Assembly: GCA_024195585.1 (NCBI GenBank)
Contig: SWBL01000107.1
Span: 62,001 to 126,000, forward strand
Source of the DNA: Aureobasidium sp. EXF-3400
Taxonomy: Eukaryota > Ascomycota > Dothideomycetes > Dothideales > Saccotheciaceae
Length of the DNA stretch: 64,000 nucleotides
Direction: 5' to 3'
Of this stretch, positions 10,506 through 19,843 are shown one piece after another; position 1 is the first letter of the stretch, and every line of letters starts with the position of its first letter. Made by a program: the position numbers and the translations under genes. The notes beneath the pieces were generated by a model, which worked only from the letters and a program-made list of their open reading frames with translations, was not told where the DNA came from and made no database searches.

Positions 10506-11409
10506 TTATACCCGGTGATCCTTTCTGCCGAGACGGTCGGCTGAGTCAAGAGTAGCTCCTCCCTTCAGACGTCCAGGACGATCTGCTGCAGGATCAAGAG
10601 GATTCTTTGCGTCAAGAGGGTCCACCTTATCGCCAGCAGGGTCTTCTCCAACAAGAGGGTCTCTAGGATACTTGCGGAACAAGTCACCGAGTCTGTCCAG
10701 AGGGGCAGACATCAGTGCAGCGGCAGTCTCGAACAAACCACCATTGTCGGGGGCAGCATGGTGGCTTCTGGTAGGGGTGAACATTTTCGTGTTGTCAAAC
10801 GATCTGGCGAGCCCGGCAGACTCGTCTGCGGGTGTATGCTTCTCAAGCAAAGGCAAGTCGTGGGCCTCTTCCTCCTTGATGTGCTTGTCCAGCTCGCTCC
10901 AGAGAGCTCTGAGAGTCGGCTCGAAGTCTTCTACATCGGGCTTCAATTTCTGGAAGTCGTTGAGAAGTTCCTTGACCTAGAGTACTTGCTTAAAGCGATG
11001 TCGCGAATACTGCAGGAGATGAGTACTTACCTTGCGGTGTTCGGCGCGATCCTTGTCGGCAACATCTTTACCTGCAGGGCTGTCAAATGTGTCAGAAAGT
11101 GTTGGCACATGGTCATAAATCAAGGTCATACCAGTTCTTCTCCATAGCAGGATAGACGACTAGTTCCTCAGCGATACTGTGACGAGCAAGCTCCCAAGTG
11201 AATTGGTTTTGCCAGCGAACTCTCTCATCGTCGTCTTTGGCGTTGAGAATGTTGTCTTTGTAGGTTCTCAGCTCATCGTGGTCGTGCTTGATGAGGTCGG
11301 AAACACGCTCCTTGAGAATGGAGGAAGAGGCGAAGGTGCGGGAGAATGATAGGGTAGCTGGCTTGGTGACCAGTGCCGAGGCACGAAATAGAAGTCTCGA
11401 AGTCTGCAT
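10506..11409 (-). CDS. hemerythrin HHE-domain protein, likely mitochondrial
   Basis: Three exons, complement of 11132-11409, 11031-11079 and 10506-10976, with introns of 52 and 54 bp, give 265 residues. The middle 49-bp exon encodes CPAGKDVADKDRAEHRK and supplies part of the iron-binding helix set; leaving it out breaks the frame. HHE residues are seen in LIKHDHDELRTYKDN, WELARHSIAEELVVYPAME, AEHRKVKELLNDFQKL and LDKHIKEEEAHDLPLLEKH. These four helices normally bind a di-iron centre. The N-terminus (MQTSRLLFRASALVTKPATL) is basic, hydroxylated and free of acids, as in mitochondrial presequences. The C-terminal 80 residues are Asp/Pro/Arg-rich and look disordered. Oxygen or redox sensing is a family possibility, not shown here. 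Confidence 0.88.
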
Positions 11410-11997
11410 GATATTTGGATTTTGATGGATCGCTCTGTTGTTGTTCGATGTAGGAATGAGAATGTGATCGGAGACAGAGAGATAAAACAGAGCGATGGAA
11501 CATTGAAAAGCAAGCTACCTATATAACAGCAAGAGCTGTGCGACGCAACTGCCTCATCAGCAAGCCAATTGGTCATTCTTTGATAATTCATGGTCATCCC
11601 ACACGCATCGTGTTCAGGTACAGGAACGAGCTCCAGAGCCTGACCAATGGAGCGACACGTACTGGTAAGACCAGATCGGTGGGTTGACACGAATTGGCAA
11701 GTTTCCCCTCATGGTGATGGCTCTCACGACATTATGACCAGGGACGCAACGTTTCCTCGTCTTGAACAAATCCTCGTTCATGCAAGATGGGGTTCACAGC
11801 GGAGCTCTACTCCAACCGCTCAACCCATAGCAGAGCATGATAGCCGAATAACAAGTCTCGCTCAAGATCGATATCGTGTGCTGTTATAACACTGGAGCAC
11901 GTCGTGATCTGTTGGGTTACGGCAGAACTTCGGAGTCGATCATCAGCAATACCCTTTTTACAATAATGCGACTAAGTAACTTTCTACTATCCATGCA
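11410..11997. other. divergent intergenic region
   Basis: A 588-bp promoter-type gap between the hemerythrin gene (minus) and the GATA-like protein (plus). No coding frame convinces. Confidence 0.5.
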
Positions 11998-12600
11998 ATG
12001 TTCTCTCTTCTCTGCATTGGACGTTTTGGACGTCTAAAATCATCGAGTTTGGTAACACAGTTTGTGAATCTGTCTTCCTCTAGTGGCCGTGTCGATTTCC
12101 ACACGACGGAGAGACCTCGAAGCTGGTACCAGAGAAAACGACACGATCCCATCTGGCTCGAGAATCGACGAGCGCGGAATCGCCAGTTGGAAAATGAGAA
12201 ACTGGCTCGAGATCCTGACTACCGTGAAACGCGGTACCGTACCAACCGAGAGAAATATGCTACGGGAGACTACAAAGCTCGTTTCCAACTGCAGAGAATG
12301 TTATACGACTGGTGCAAGAGGAAAATTTGGATCCGCGAATTGCCATGGAAGACGCATACTCCGATCTTCTACCCTGACAGCATCGAACTTCACTGCACTG
12401 GCTGCGGTCACGCGAGGGCTGGCGGAAGTAAATTGTTCTGGTTAGCTCGCGACAGTGGACATCATCTCTGCAATGGTTGTTATGCAGGAAAAGGTTGGAC
12501 TGATGTTATGCCTACAGGCTATGAAGATTGCAGGACAGGGAAAGATATAGCTGCAAGGAAGCAACAGCTCGATGGCATCAATCCCTCGAAGCTACCCTGA
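11998..12600 (+). CDS. hypothetical protein with a GATA-like zinc knuckle
   Basis: Single exon, 200 residues. The C-terminal third has two CxxC pairs, CTGC and CNGC, separated by 21 residues. The second pair sits in HHLCNGCYAGKG with an upstream SKLFWLARDSG. This resembles the GATA zinc finger core, in which a tryptophan and arginine precede a glycine and LCNACG. The central part is Arg/Trp-rich with a KARFQLQRMLYDWCKRK helix; the N-terminus (first 30 residues) is hydrophobic and serine-rich. The classical spacing is 17-18 residues, so this is at best a variant. I do not recognise a named family. It could bind DNA, RNA or protein. Confidence 0.65.
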   Translation: MFSLLCIGRFGRLKSSSLVTQFVNLSSSSGRVDFHTTERPRSWYQRKRHDPIWLENRRARNRQLENEKLARDPDYRETRYRTNREKYATGDYKARFQLQRMLYDWCKRKIWIRELPWKTHTPIFYPDSIELHCTGCGHARAGGSKLFWLARDSGHHLCNGCYAGKGWTDVMPTGYEDCRTGKDIAARKQQLDGINPSKLP

Positions 12601-13730
12601 GTATATGGACGACTTCAGAATGACATGAGCAACGCATTGTCTGTAACGTCCAGACTCTCTCTGCACACCATGTTCGACTGGTACCATGGCGCTTCAGGTC
12701 TACATCTCTATACGTAATTCAATTCTACAACCAACGCCAGGATCACCGAATAAATGCTGGCTTCATATCTCTAACTGGATTGGCACCATCTATCTGTTCA
12801 AGTTCAAAGCAAGGGCTTCAATCGACTCTATTGTTGGCATGCGGATCGTTCACCGTCTTGAGACGTTTCGACCACAACTATAAAGAAATTGCATCTAGAT
12901 GCTGGGCATCTCGACCATGATGCATCGTACCACACTGCAATGTTTTGAGCCAGACAATTCTCTTTGTACACTCATTATTAATGGAGGTCTGTCACCGGAA
13001 GGTCAAAGATAACTGGAGATCGAAACTGTGATCAAGGTTATGGCATGAGGCAACTTGACGGCTGTGCGTCCAGAGGCTCTGATATAGCGGCCAGGAATCT
13101 GAAAGAGTATGGGTCTCTGAATACCGATGGAGGATATACAGGTGTGAATAGACCAGATACAATTGGGTGTCTACTGTTCTGGCTTTCTGGTTCAGACTTT
13201 CCGTTCGTGCAACAGGTTTGACGAAAGCGAAAGCATCGTCACAAGATGAGATCTACAGGACAACACTACGATCATCGGATAACAACCGAACTTTGATGCA
13301 TCTGTACTCGTTCACTTGTCGTCCGGATCGTGCCTCAAATGCGTGAAAGGTACATCGTTGCAGCACAACTGATCATTCCAACCTGCATCCTGGATCCAAC
13401 TTGTTGCATTTTCTTTGATCATTGTTTCGCTGTTCTTTGTCATCCAACAATAATGTTCTTGTTTCTCTTTGAGCTTTTGCTGCTTCTCTTTGTCCTGTCC
13501 AACATCTCAGTCTGTTATTCCTTGTTCCACCCCCAAGTTCCTTTGTTCTTGGTAGCCTGTTGAGAAGTATGCTGTGCCTGTCAACACGCTCGATCAAAAC
13601 ATACAAAACCACTTCCAAATCCCTAAAACCCGTCTCCTCGTTTCTTCACCCTCCACACACAACGATCCGAATACCTTCTTGCAGGTAAGTAAACCCCTAT
13701 TCAAGTCCGCTAACAAAAGCATAGGTAATC
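12601..13730. other. intergenic, with 5' leader intron of the next gene
   Basis: No supported gene. The last part is the C2H2 gene leader: a 40-bp intron fits at 13685-13724 (GTAAGT donor, GCTAAC branch, ATAG acceptor), six bases before the ATG. The rest shows only short frames. Confidence 0.5.
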
Positions 13731-14288
13731 ATGTCTCAACAGAGCGTTAACCAGCCTTCCAAGACTGATGGATCTCCTGAAGTCAATGAAGAAGAATTGG
13801 CAAGCCTACTCCGCGCTTACGTCTCGACCCCAGCCCCTGGTCCAGAAATGGGTACGTTTGATGGCCAGCCCATCGAGCTTACCGAGGAGAGCAAAGCTTA
13901 TATGGCTGATGTGGCCGCACAGGCTGGGCTTTGGCTTACTGTCAAAGGCAAGCGCAAGCAGCACTACATGACTTTCGCTCCGCCTGAAGACGGTTCCAAT
14001 GTGGTGTACATCGCGGACACCCCACCGGACACGCCTCCCCGTGAGCCTAGCCCGACTGTCGACCTCTCTCCTATGAAGCCTCCCACAACACCTGTCCAGA
14101 TTCCTGGTTCCTCGAGCTCTACCAACAGCCCCAGTGGCGCTGGTATCCACAAACGTAGTCACAAGTGTGCTCATTGTAGGTCCACTTTCTCTACCGCTGC
14201 TCGCCTCGCTACGCACATCCAAACAGTTCACGCTAACAGATTGGCTAGCGCAGCTGAATCAGTCACTGATCAGGCAGCCCAGAACTAG
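13731..14288 (+). CDS. small single C2H2 zinc-finger protein
   Basis: 185 residues, one coding exon. Residues about 143-166 form one C2H2 finger, KCAHCRSTFSTAARLATHI then QTVH (C-x2-C-x12-H-x4-H). It is preceded by a Pro/Ser/Thr-rich region with SPMKPPTTPVQIP and TPPDTPPREPSP, a likely disordered phosphorylatable linker. The N-terminal 60 residues contain an acidic stretch (EVNEEELASLLRAYV). A single finger rarely binds DNA specifically, so a regulatory role is only inferred. Short 40-bp introns appear on both sides of the coding region, in the leader (13685-13724) and possibly just after the stop (14302-14341). Confidence 0.75.
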   Translation: MSQQSVNQPSKTDGSPEVNEEELASLLRAYVSTPAPGPEMGTFDGQPIELTEESKAYMADVAAQAGLWLTVKGKRKQHYMTFAPPEDGSNVVYIADTPPDTPPREPSPTVDLSPMKPPTTPVQIPGSSSSTNSPSGAGIHKRSHKCAHCRSTFSTAARLATHIQTVHANRLASAAESVTDQAAQN

Positions 14289-15576
14289 GTAGTCTTTCGA
14301 GGTAAGTCTCCCCCAACATCCTTGTCTGCTAACCTCTCTAGGTCATCGGACCCTTTCAAGGCTTTTTCTCCTGCTCCTTGCTTAGCACCTCAGACAACTT
14401 CTCAGGGTCAGTTGTTTAGGGCTGAGTATACTACACCTGGAGCAAGGTTTTTTCCAGTCTTGGCCATGCTCTCTCTTTTTCCGTCTCATTTTGCATCTCC
14501 TTGAAACTCAAAAACACTTGGAAAATAAGGAAAACGAAGAAAAAAAAGATCAGGGTCGTAATCTTTTTCTTTGACGGTTTTTGCAGCATGGTATACCATT
14601 GGGGCGTTCTTTGGGGTTGATTTTTCTTCCTGGGATTCTCGACTCAAATCTACGTCTAGCTCTTGCGGTCTACTAGCCTCGCTTTTTGCTGGTCTTCCTC
14701 CTTGCATTTGTTTGTCAGAGGGGAGACTAGACGTTTTGCTTGGCTAGGTCGCGATTGAGCACTGGTATTCTCTCAAATAGTATTCTAATCAATACAAGTT
14801 TTTTTTATGATCATAACTTTGTCTTTCCCGAGATCTGATAATGTGAACTTACATGTATATTCGAAGGTGAAGAAAGCTAGACACAGTGTTCGTAATGGTG
14901 TTGTAGTTCTAGCAGAAATGTTCAGAATTCGCTCAAGATTAATCAGAAATCCTTGGGTGTTCTCAACTCTTGACCAGCAGCAGTTTCGTTGCCTTCCTCA
15001 TGCTTCTCTGCTGTTCAGTAATATATTCCACCGGCGGAGTGCGGTCGAGAAGGACTCATGCGAGCGCTTATTGGCTAGGAATCGTGATCAAGTGCTTGGC
15101 GGCTGGCTTCTCTATTTCTATCAGGAAGGTGCACCGTCGACCAACCTCTTTCGAATGCATGTTCGTGACATACCTTTCTGCACCCCTCACTCAGAACCAT
15201 CCCCCGCGATGATCGGCCAAGCATCACCAGCAGTCACATTCAGCCAAAATGTCTAAGCTCGACATAACCTTTTAAATCGACAAGGATTTGGGCTTGGGCT
15301 CCTTCTTGGTGCTCAGACATGCGGGGGTTGCATATACGACATCGGCCTTGCTTGCAGGAATCACGAAGCAGGATCGTTGTTGTCCAAGAAGGTAGGTTGT
15401 GGTCAAGCCATGCGCGAAGATCTATTGTATATCTGCAAGACATTTAGCCGGCAACGTCGTACTGTGTTCCCTAGGGACAGCTTCTTCATGCTTCATGACT
15501 ATTTAGAGACGGCAGGAATCCGCTGTCACCACTTCTCTCATTATTGATCGCCTTTGTCTTGGGAGTCTCTGGTACC
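14289..15576. other. intergenic, possible 3' UTR intron
   Basis: A 1.3-kb gap. A spliceable 40-bp segment (14302-14341) lies 13 bases after the C2H2 stop. A minus-strand 73-codon frame at 14486-14707 and plus-strand frames after 14807 have no convincing start or domain. Confidence 0.45.
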
Positions 15577-18508
15577 ATGAGATCTTCCAACAGCATCAGC
15601 GCAGGCATTGGCCTCGCAGTGCTTTCATTGATTACATCAGTTCTTGGTGTCTCAAACTCTACATGTCCACCCGCAACAGATTATACCGCCACTTTCGAAT
15701 ACGTTGGGTGCCGTCAAGATAGTTACTACGGCCGCATTCTCGGCAGAGAACGCAAAGCAGTTTTCCGCGATACCAATACTCCTCAGTATTGTGCGGATTA
15801 TTGTGGTCGATCGGGTTATCCATGGGCTGGAGTTGAGGCTGGAACGTAAGTCGAACCATCAGGCTTGGGAGTTGCTCCTTTGCTGATTTATGCCTAGCCA
15901 ATGCTATTGTGGTGGCCAACCTGATGGCGGAGCAGTGACAGGTAACGCCAACTGTTCGACATATACTTGCTCTGGCGATGAGTCTCAGAAGTGTGGTGGC
16001 CAGTACTTCCTACAGTTGTATAAGGTCACGAACCCACTTCTTGTCGAAAAGGTCGATGGTGATGTCAAGCGTCAACCTCTCTGCCACACAAGTCCTTTAT
16101 GCGAGCACACGGTCTGTAATACATCGCTACCCATCGCAGACAGAATCGCATCGCTCTTGTCAGAAATGACACTGGACGAAAAGATTGCCAATACTGTGAA
16201 TGCTGCGGATGGTGTGGGTCGCCTGGGCCTGCCGGGCTACGACTGGTGGAATGAGGCTTTGCATGGTCTTGCTAATGCTCCTGGTGTCGTATTCAACAGC
16301 CCGAACGGTTCAGCTTTCAGCTATGCCACATCCTTTCCCATGGCCATCACGACTGGCTCTGCTTTTGATGATCCCCTCATCGGGCAGATAGCTGGTGTCA
16401 TTGGAAGAGAAACTCGAGCTTTTGCAAACTTCGAGCAGTGTGGCTATGACTTTTGGACACGTAAGCTACCGTACCGAGGACTAAGACTATCTGCTAAGCG
16501 ATCATGCGTAGCCAATATTAATACCTTCCTCGATCCTCGCTGGGGTCGAGGTCAAGAAACACCTAGCGAAGATGCGTTCCACACTCAGCAGTACACCAAG
16601 CAGCTGATCCCTGGTCTTCAAGGCGGTCTAGATCATCCCGAAGAGAAACAGATCATTGCTACATGCAAACATTTCAATCTTTACTACGCTGAAACTAACA
16701 GGTGAGTCCATCGATGGTTTCAAGCGTGGCATCATTAACGTTCTCGTATAGATATGGCGAGAACTACAATGCTACCGCTCAGGATTTGGCTGAATACTTC
16801 AACCCACCTTTCAAGTCTTGCGCCCGAGATGTTGCTGTTGGGTCAGTCATGTGTGCATACGTAGGTCAGACGGCTGAGTAAAGGTGATCTTGTTCAAATC
16901 TGATGGGTGCCGTAGACTGCTACTTATGGTGTCCCTAATTGCGCAAGCGAATACTTCTTGCAAGATACCTTGCGTGAGGACTGGAGCTTCGATGAACCTT
17001 ACAGATATGTCGTCGCTGATTGCGGTGCCGTCGAATATATCCAAGATGTTCACAACTTCACCGATACACCTGCTGAAGCTGCAGCTGTCGCTCTCAATGC
17101 TGGCACTGATCTGGATTGTGGTCTCACCTTTGGAACATACTTGAACGAGTCAGTGATCAACAACTACACCACAGAAGCACGTTTGGACCAGGCGTTGTCT
17201 CGTCTTTACACTGGTCTTCACACTGTCGGATACTTTGATGGTCAAAACCGTTATGCGTCTCTGTCTTGGGCCGATGTTGACACGGAAGATGCTCGAGCTC
17301 TCGCTTACCGATCAGCTTGGGAAGGTATGGTTCTGCTGAAGAATGATGGCTTATTGCCTCTTTCACCCAAGTACCAAAAAGTGGCACTTATAGGACCATA
17401 TGCAAATGCTTCTGGCCAGATGCAGGGTATCTACGCGGGCCAGGCACCATACATTATCACACCTCTTCAAGCGGCAGAAGCGAACTGGGATAACGTACAA
17501 TATGCCTTTGGTACTGGGGTCAATGGCAGCAACATAACTTTCTTCTCACAAGCATTGGAAGCCGCAAGATCTGCTGACCTCATCATCTACATGGGCGGTA
17601 TTGACAGCACTATCGAACAAGAGACACTGGACCGCAAGTCCCTTGAATGGCCTGGCAACCAACTTGATCTCGTGCAACAGTTGAGCGAGCTTGGTAAGCC
17701 ATTAGCCATTGTTCAGTTCGGGGGTGGTCAAATCGACGATACTGCGCTACTTGCCAACGGCAACGTGAATGCCATCCTTTGGACTGGCTATCCTAGTCAA
17801 GAGGGAGGCAATGCTGTTGTCGACGTCTTGCTCGGTAGACAAGCACCTGCTGGACGCCTGACGACGACTCAATACGCGGCGAGCTACATCAACGAAGTCA
17901 GCATTTTCAATCCGGATCTGCGTCCCAACGGCAGCTACCCTGGTCGTACGTACAAATGGTTTACTGGAAAGCCAGTCCTACCGTTTGGCTTCGGGCTCTC
18001 TTACACAACGTTCAATCTGTCTTGGTGTGGCAAGCCTTTGCAACAATCCTACAACATCATGAATCTGTTCGACAAGCGTCAACATCATGGTTCAAAGCCT
18101 ACGCCTCTCGACACTCTACCTTTCGTCACTCTTTCGACAACCATCACGAACACAGGCAATCACGCTTCGGACTTCTCTGCTCTTCTCTTCCTCTCCACCT
18201 CCAATGCCGGACCTGCTCCCTACCCCAACAAATGGCTGGCATCATATGCTCGCGCTCATGGTGTCGCACCTGGACAATCTCAAACAGTCGACTTGAACAT
18301 TTCTATTGGTTCGCTGGCTCGCGCTGACGAAAATGGAGATTTGACCGTGTATCCTGGCAATTACAAGTTGGCGATTGATAACAACGAGCTTTTGACAGCT
18401 GAGTTTGAGCTTGTTGGTGAACCCGTTATCGTTGATCGATTGACTAGACAGGGAGTCTACGAGTACACTGTTCCAGTGCACTATAACGCTAGTGCTAATC
18501 TGGTGTGA
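15577..18508 (+). CDS. secreted GH3 beta-xylosidase with an N-terminal WSC domain
   Basis: Five exons (15577-15845, 15898-16460, 16512-16701, 16752-16860, 16916-18508) with 50-55 bp introns give 907 residues. Residues 1-25 are a signal peptide (ISAGIGLAVLSLITSVLG). A complete WSC domain follows (about 35-125): EYVGC, YCADYCGRSGYPWAGVEAGT, QCYCGG and CSGDESQKCGG. WSC modules bind glycans. The catalytic part shows GH3 xylosidase signatures: MTLDEKIANTVNAADGVGRL, YDWWNEALHGLANAPGV, NINTFLDPRWGRGQETP, ATCKHFNLYYAE, and YVVADCGAVEYI with the probable nucleophile Asp. The C-terminal beta-sandwich includes PFGFGLSYTTFNLSW and a fibronectin-III-like tail. Many N-x-S/T sites fit secretion. The role is release of xylose from xylo-oligosaccharides; the WSC fusion suggests wall or polysaccharide anchoring. 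Confidence 0.92.
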
Positions 18509-18941
18509 AGGGTGGATCTCAATTAATGTTTTCCGGATTAACAACAGTCAGACAAGCTTGTAAAACCTTCACCTATACATCATCCCATCAGAATTGTCTG
18601 CATCCAAGGGGAACAGGTGTGTATCGCTCATTCAAATGTCTTGTTATAGTTTTTAACCGCTTACTTGACCATCATGATACAATTATGCAAAATGTCCACC
18701 TCCAGTCTGTGGGCAAGTCGTTGACCATGCACTACTCGCAGTCGTAAAAAAGTTTGAGTCATGGTAGTGTTTCTGTGTCGGTTCGGGTTTGTGCTGTCTG
18801 CTGACAAGTCGATCCTGAGGAAAGGGGACAATTGCAGATCTCTGACAGTTTTCAGGGCACAAAGTGTTCGTCTTCTATTCGGACCTAGTCATCAACGTCC
18901 TTCTATACTCTATAAAAATCCTCATAAAGCCGAACAGAAAT
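18509..18941. other. convergent intergenic gap
   Basis: 433 bp between the xylosidase stop and the dehydrogenase stop. It holds presumed 3' ends only. Confidence 0.5.
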
Positions 18942-19700
18942 CTACCAAGCAACAATACCCTCGTCATTAACCATAACACCATGCACATCCTTCTTCTCTC
19001 CCAAACAACTCTTCACCAACTCCTTAGCACCATCTCTCGGATCCTTGAATCCACTGTTTCCATTCAGGTTAGTAGCACAGTATCCAGGATCCGCAGCTGA
19101 GACCACAAAACCCTCCTTCTCAAGCTGCAACGCATAGCCCAGCATAATCATATTCAAAGCAGTCTTTGTAGAACGGTATACTGGGTAGTTGTTTGCAGAA
19201 TAGAGTGTATCAGGCTTGGCAGCAAGTTCAAGGGATGCAAGACCAGAGGAGGTGAAAGCAAGGCGTTTAGCACTGCCTTTGCGGAGAAGAGGGAGGAAGG
19301 CTTCTGTCACAACAGCGGCGCCGAAGACATTGGTTTCGTAGTGAGAGCGGTAGAGCTCGCGGAGACTGGGACCGCTGCCGTCGGTGGCGGCTTCTTGGGC
19401 TTGAGCAATGCCGGCGTTGTTGAGGAGGATGTCTACTTTGCCGTACTTCTCCTCTACTTGCTTGGCTGCTGCGTTGATGGAGGAGTCAGAGTTGACGTCG
19501 ATCTCCAGAGGCGAGAAGTCGGAATCCGAGACTTTGACAGAAGAATCAGCGGCGAGGGATTCAATGGCTCTGTTGGCCTTGTTGATGTCGCGGCTGCCAA
19601 TCAAGACATGGTATTTGCCAGTGGAGGCGAGTTGTTGAGCGGCATAGTAGCCCAGACCTTGGTTCGCACCAGTGATGAGGATAAGGGTTTTGGACGACAT
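18942..19700 (-). CDS. short-chain dehydrogenase/reductase
   Basis: Single exon, 252 residues, the usual length for a classical SDR. The NAD(P)-binding TGANQGLG lies at residues 10-17, NNAG at 94-97, the catalytic serine within FTSSGLAS (about 149-156), and the YxxxK pair is Tyr175-Lys179 in VYRSTKTAL. SR at 36-37 (GSRDINKA) after strand two favours NADPH. No signal peptide or membrane segment is present, so it should be cytosolic. The substrate cannot be told from the sequence. It lies 143 bp downstream of DNA ligase IV on the same strand but has no evident functional link. Confidence 0.92.
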   Translation of the reverse strand: MSSKTLILITGANQGLGYYAAQQLASTGKYHVLIGSRDINKANRAIESLAADSSVKVSDSDFSPLEIDVNSDSSINAAAKQVEEKYGKVDILLNNAGIAQAQEAATDGSGPSLRELYRSHYETNVFGAAVVTEAFLPLLRKGSAKRLAFTSSGLASLELAAKPDTLYSANNYPVYRSTKTALNMIMLGYALQLEKEGFVVSAADPGYCATNLNGNSGFKDPRDGAKELVKSCLGEKKDVHGVMVNDEGIVAW

Positions 19701-19843
19701 TGTTGGGATTGCTCTTTAGGATGATGGAATAATACTATCAATTGGCTCACTGAAACCTTTATAACATCTGTCCGGAGATGGTATGGCGTTATGTCCGCGG
19801 TGTTTGTTTTTCGGCCGGTATCTCCGCCAAGTCCGAACCGGAT

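Noticed and set aside
14486..14707. Minus-strand 73-codon frame in the 3' region of the C2H2 gene
   Set aside because: Short, no domain, and probably within a transcribed 3' region of the opposite strand.
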